From positions 8,614 through 72,613 of the forward strand of contig NZ_JBPOEU010000019.1 of NCBI RefSeq assembly GCF_051251695.1: a stretch of 64,000 bases of DNA. Reading direction: 5' to 3'. The position numbers and the translations under genes were made by a program. Numbering within the stretch: the stretch's first letter is position 1; each line of letters begins with the position of its first letter. The notes below the pieces were generated by a model, which made no database searches, was not told the origin of the DNA, and saw nothing but the letters and a program-made list of their open reading frames with translations. This DNA is from Maritalea sp051251695. Lineage in GTDB: Bacteria > Pseudomonadota > Alphaproteobacteria > Rhizobiales > Devosiaceae. Below are positions 63,961 to 64,000 of this stretch, in pieces.

Positions 63961-64000
63961 GTTTGATAAAGGAGGATTTCTGGTTCATCGTAACCTTCAT

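Larger units (their letters stand above)
62890..64000 (-). mobile_element. IS3-family insertion sequence, degenerate, right end outside window
   Basis: Left end set at TGGACTTGTCCCAG (62890), which looks like an IS3-type terminal repeat and lies where the relaxase coding pattern stops. Inside are a DDE transposase (orfB) with stops and a frameshift, and a trace of orfA. The right inverted repeat is not in the window. Confidence 0.8.

Noticed and set aside
1..64000. CRISPR array
   Set aside because: No series of regularly spaced short repeats was seen on either strand.

Overview
The window is a chromosomal segment of an alphaproteobacterium, most likely a marine member of the Hyphomicrobiales (Rhizobiales) or a near relative. 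Reasons: the ribosomal protein sequences are alphaproteobacterial in style, there is an ATP12-type F1-ATPase chaperone, rpmJ is absent from the spc operon, adenylate kinase is the short form, and tRNA-Trp lies in the tuf-secE neighbourhood. Base composition is moderate, not the high GC usual in this class. The exact genus cannot be read from the sequence.

Layout. 1-2.7 kb (+): the 3' part of rimO, then the folate genes folP-folB-folK. 3.0-9.2 kb (-): an orphan zinc-ribbon protein, a tight housekeeping operon (rarA-crcB-rluC-DUF1801-HAD phosphatase-ATP12), and a frameshifted FlaR-like P-loop gene. 9.2-40.2 kb (-): an unbroken run of transcription and translation genes, read from right to left: secE-nusG-rplK-rplA, rplJ-rplL-rpoB-rpoC, then rpsL-rpsG-fusA-tuf, the S10 and spc operons through secY-adk, and the alpha operon rpsM-rpsK-rpoA-rplQ, which ends in a clear intrinsic terminator. 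Promoter-like sequences with 17-bp spacers precede secE, rpsL and rpsM.

40.2-56.6 kb: tRNA-Tyr, tRNA-Gly, a second tuf copy, tRNA-Trp and secE are all on the minus strand in one order. This is the tRNA-tufB-secE order of proteobacteria, but each junction has been opened by accessory genes: a truncated LysE, a secreted YHYH protein, a secreted unknown, a MAPEG protein, a chemoreceptor, a nucleoside hydrolase, a DksA-like protein, a MATE pump with its DUF2239 partner, an esterase, and a CHASE4-GGDEF protein. A 2.9-kb island made largely of broken genes sits at the 3' end of tRNA-Gly between 15-bp direct repeats. The two tuf copies appear identical exactly over the coding sequence.

56.7-61.3 kb: rlmB, a class C beta-lactamase-like serine hydrolase, a PAS-GGDEF-EAL protein and a small membrane protein. 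61.3-64.0 kb: the remains of a mobilizable element (small ORF, mobC, frameshifted relaxase gene) truncated by a degenerate IS3-family insertion sequence that runs off the right edge.

The most notable non-housekeeping feature is the DUF2239-MATE operon. Its promoter carries three copies of a TTTACCCGGGTAAA-like palindrome, one over the -10 box, and the DUF2239 protein shows an AT-hook-like motif and a possible ribbon-helix-helix segment. It is a candidate self-regulated efflux module.
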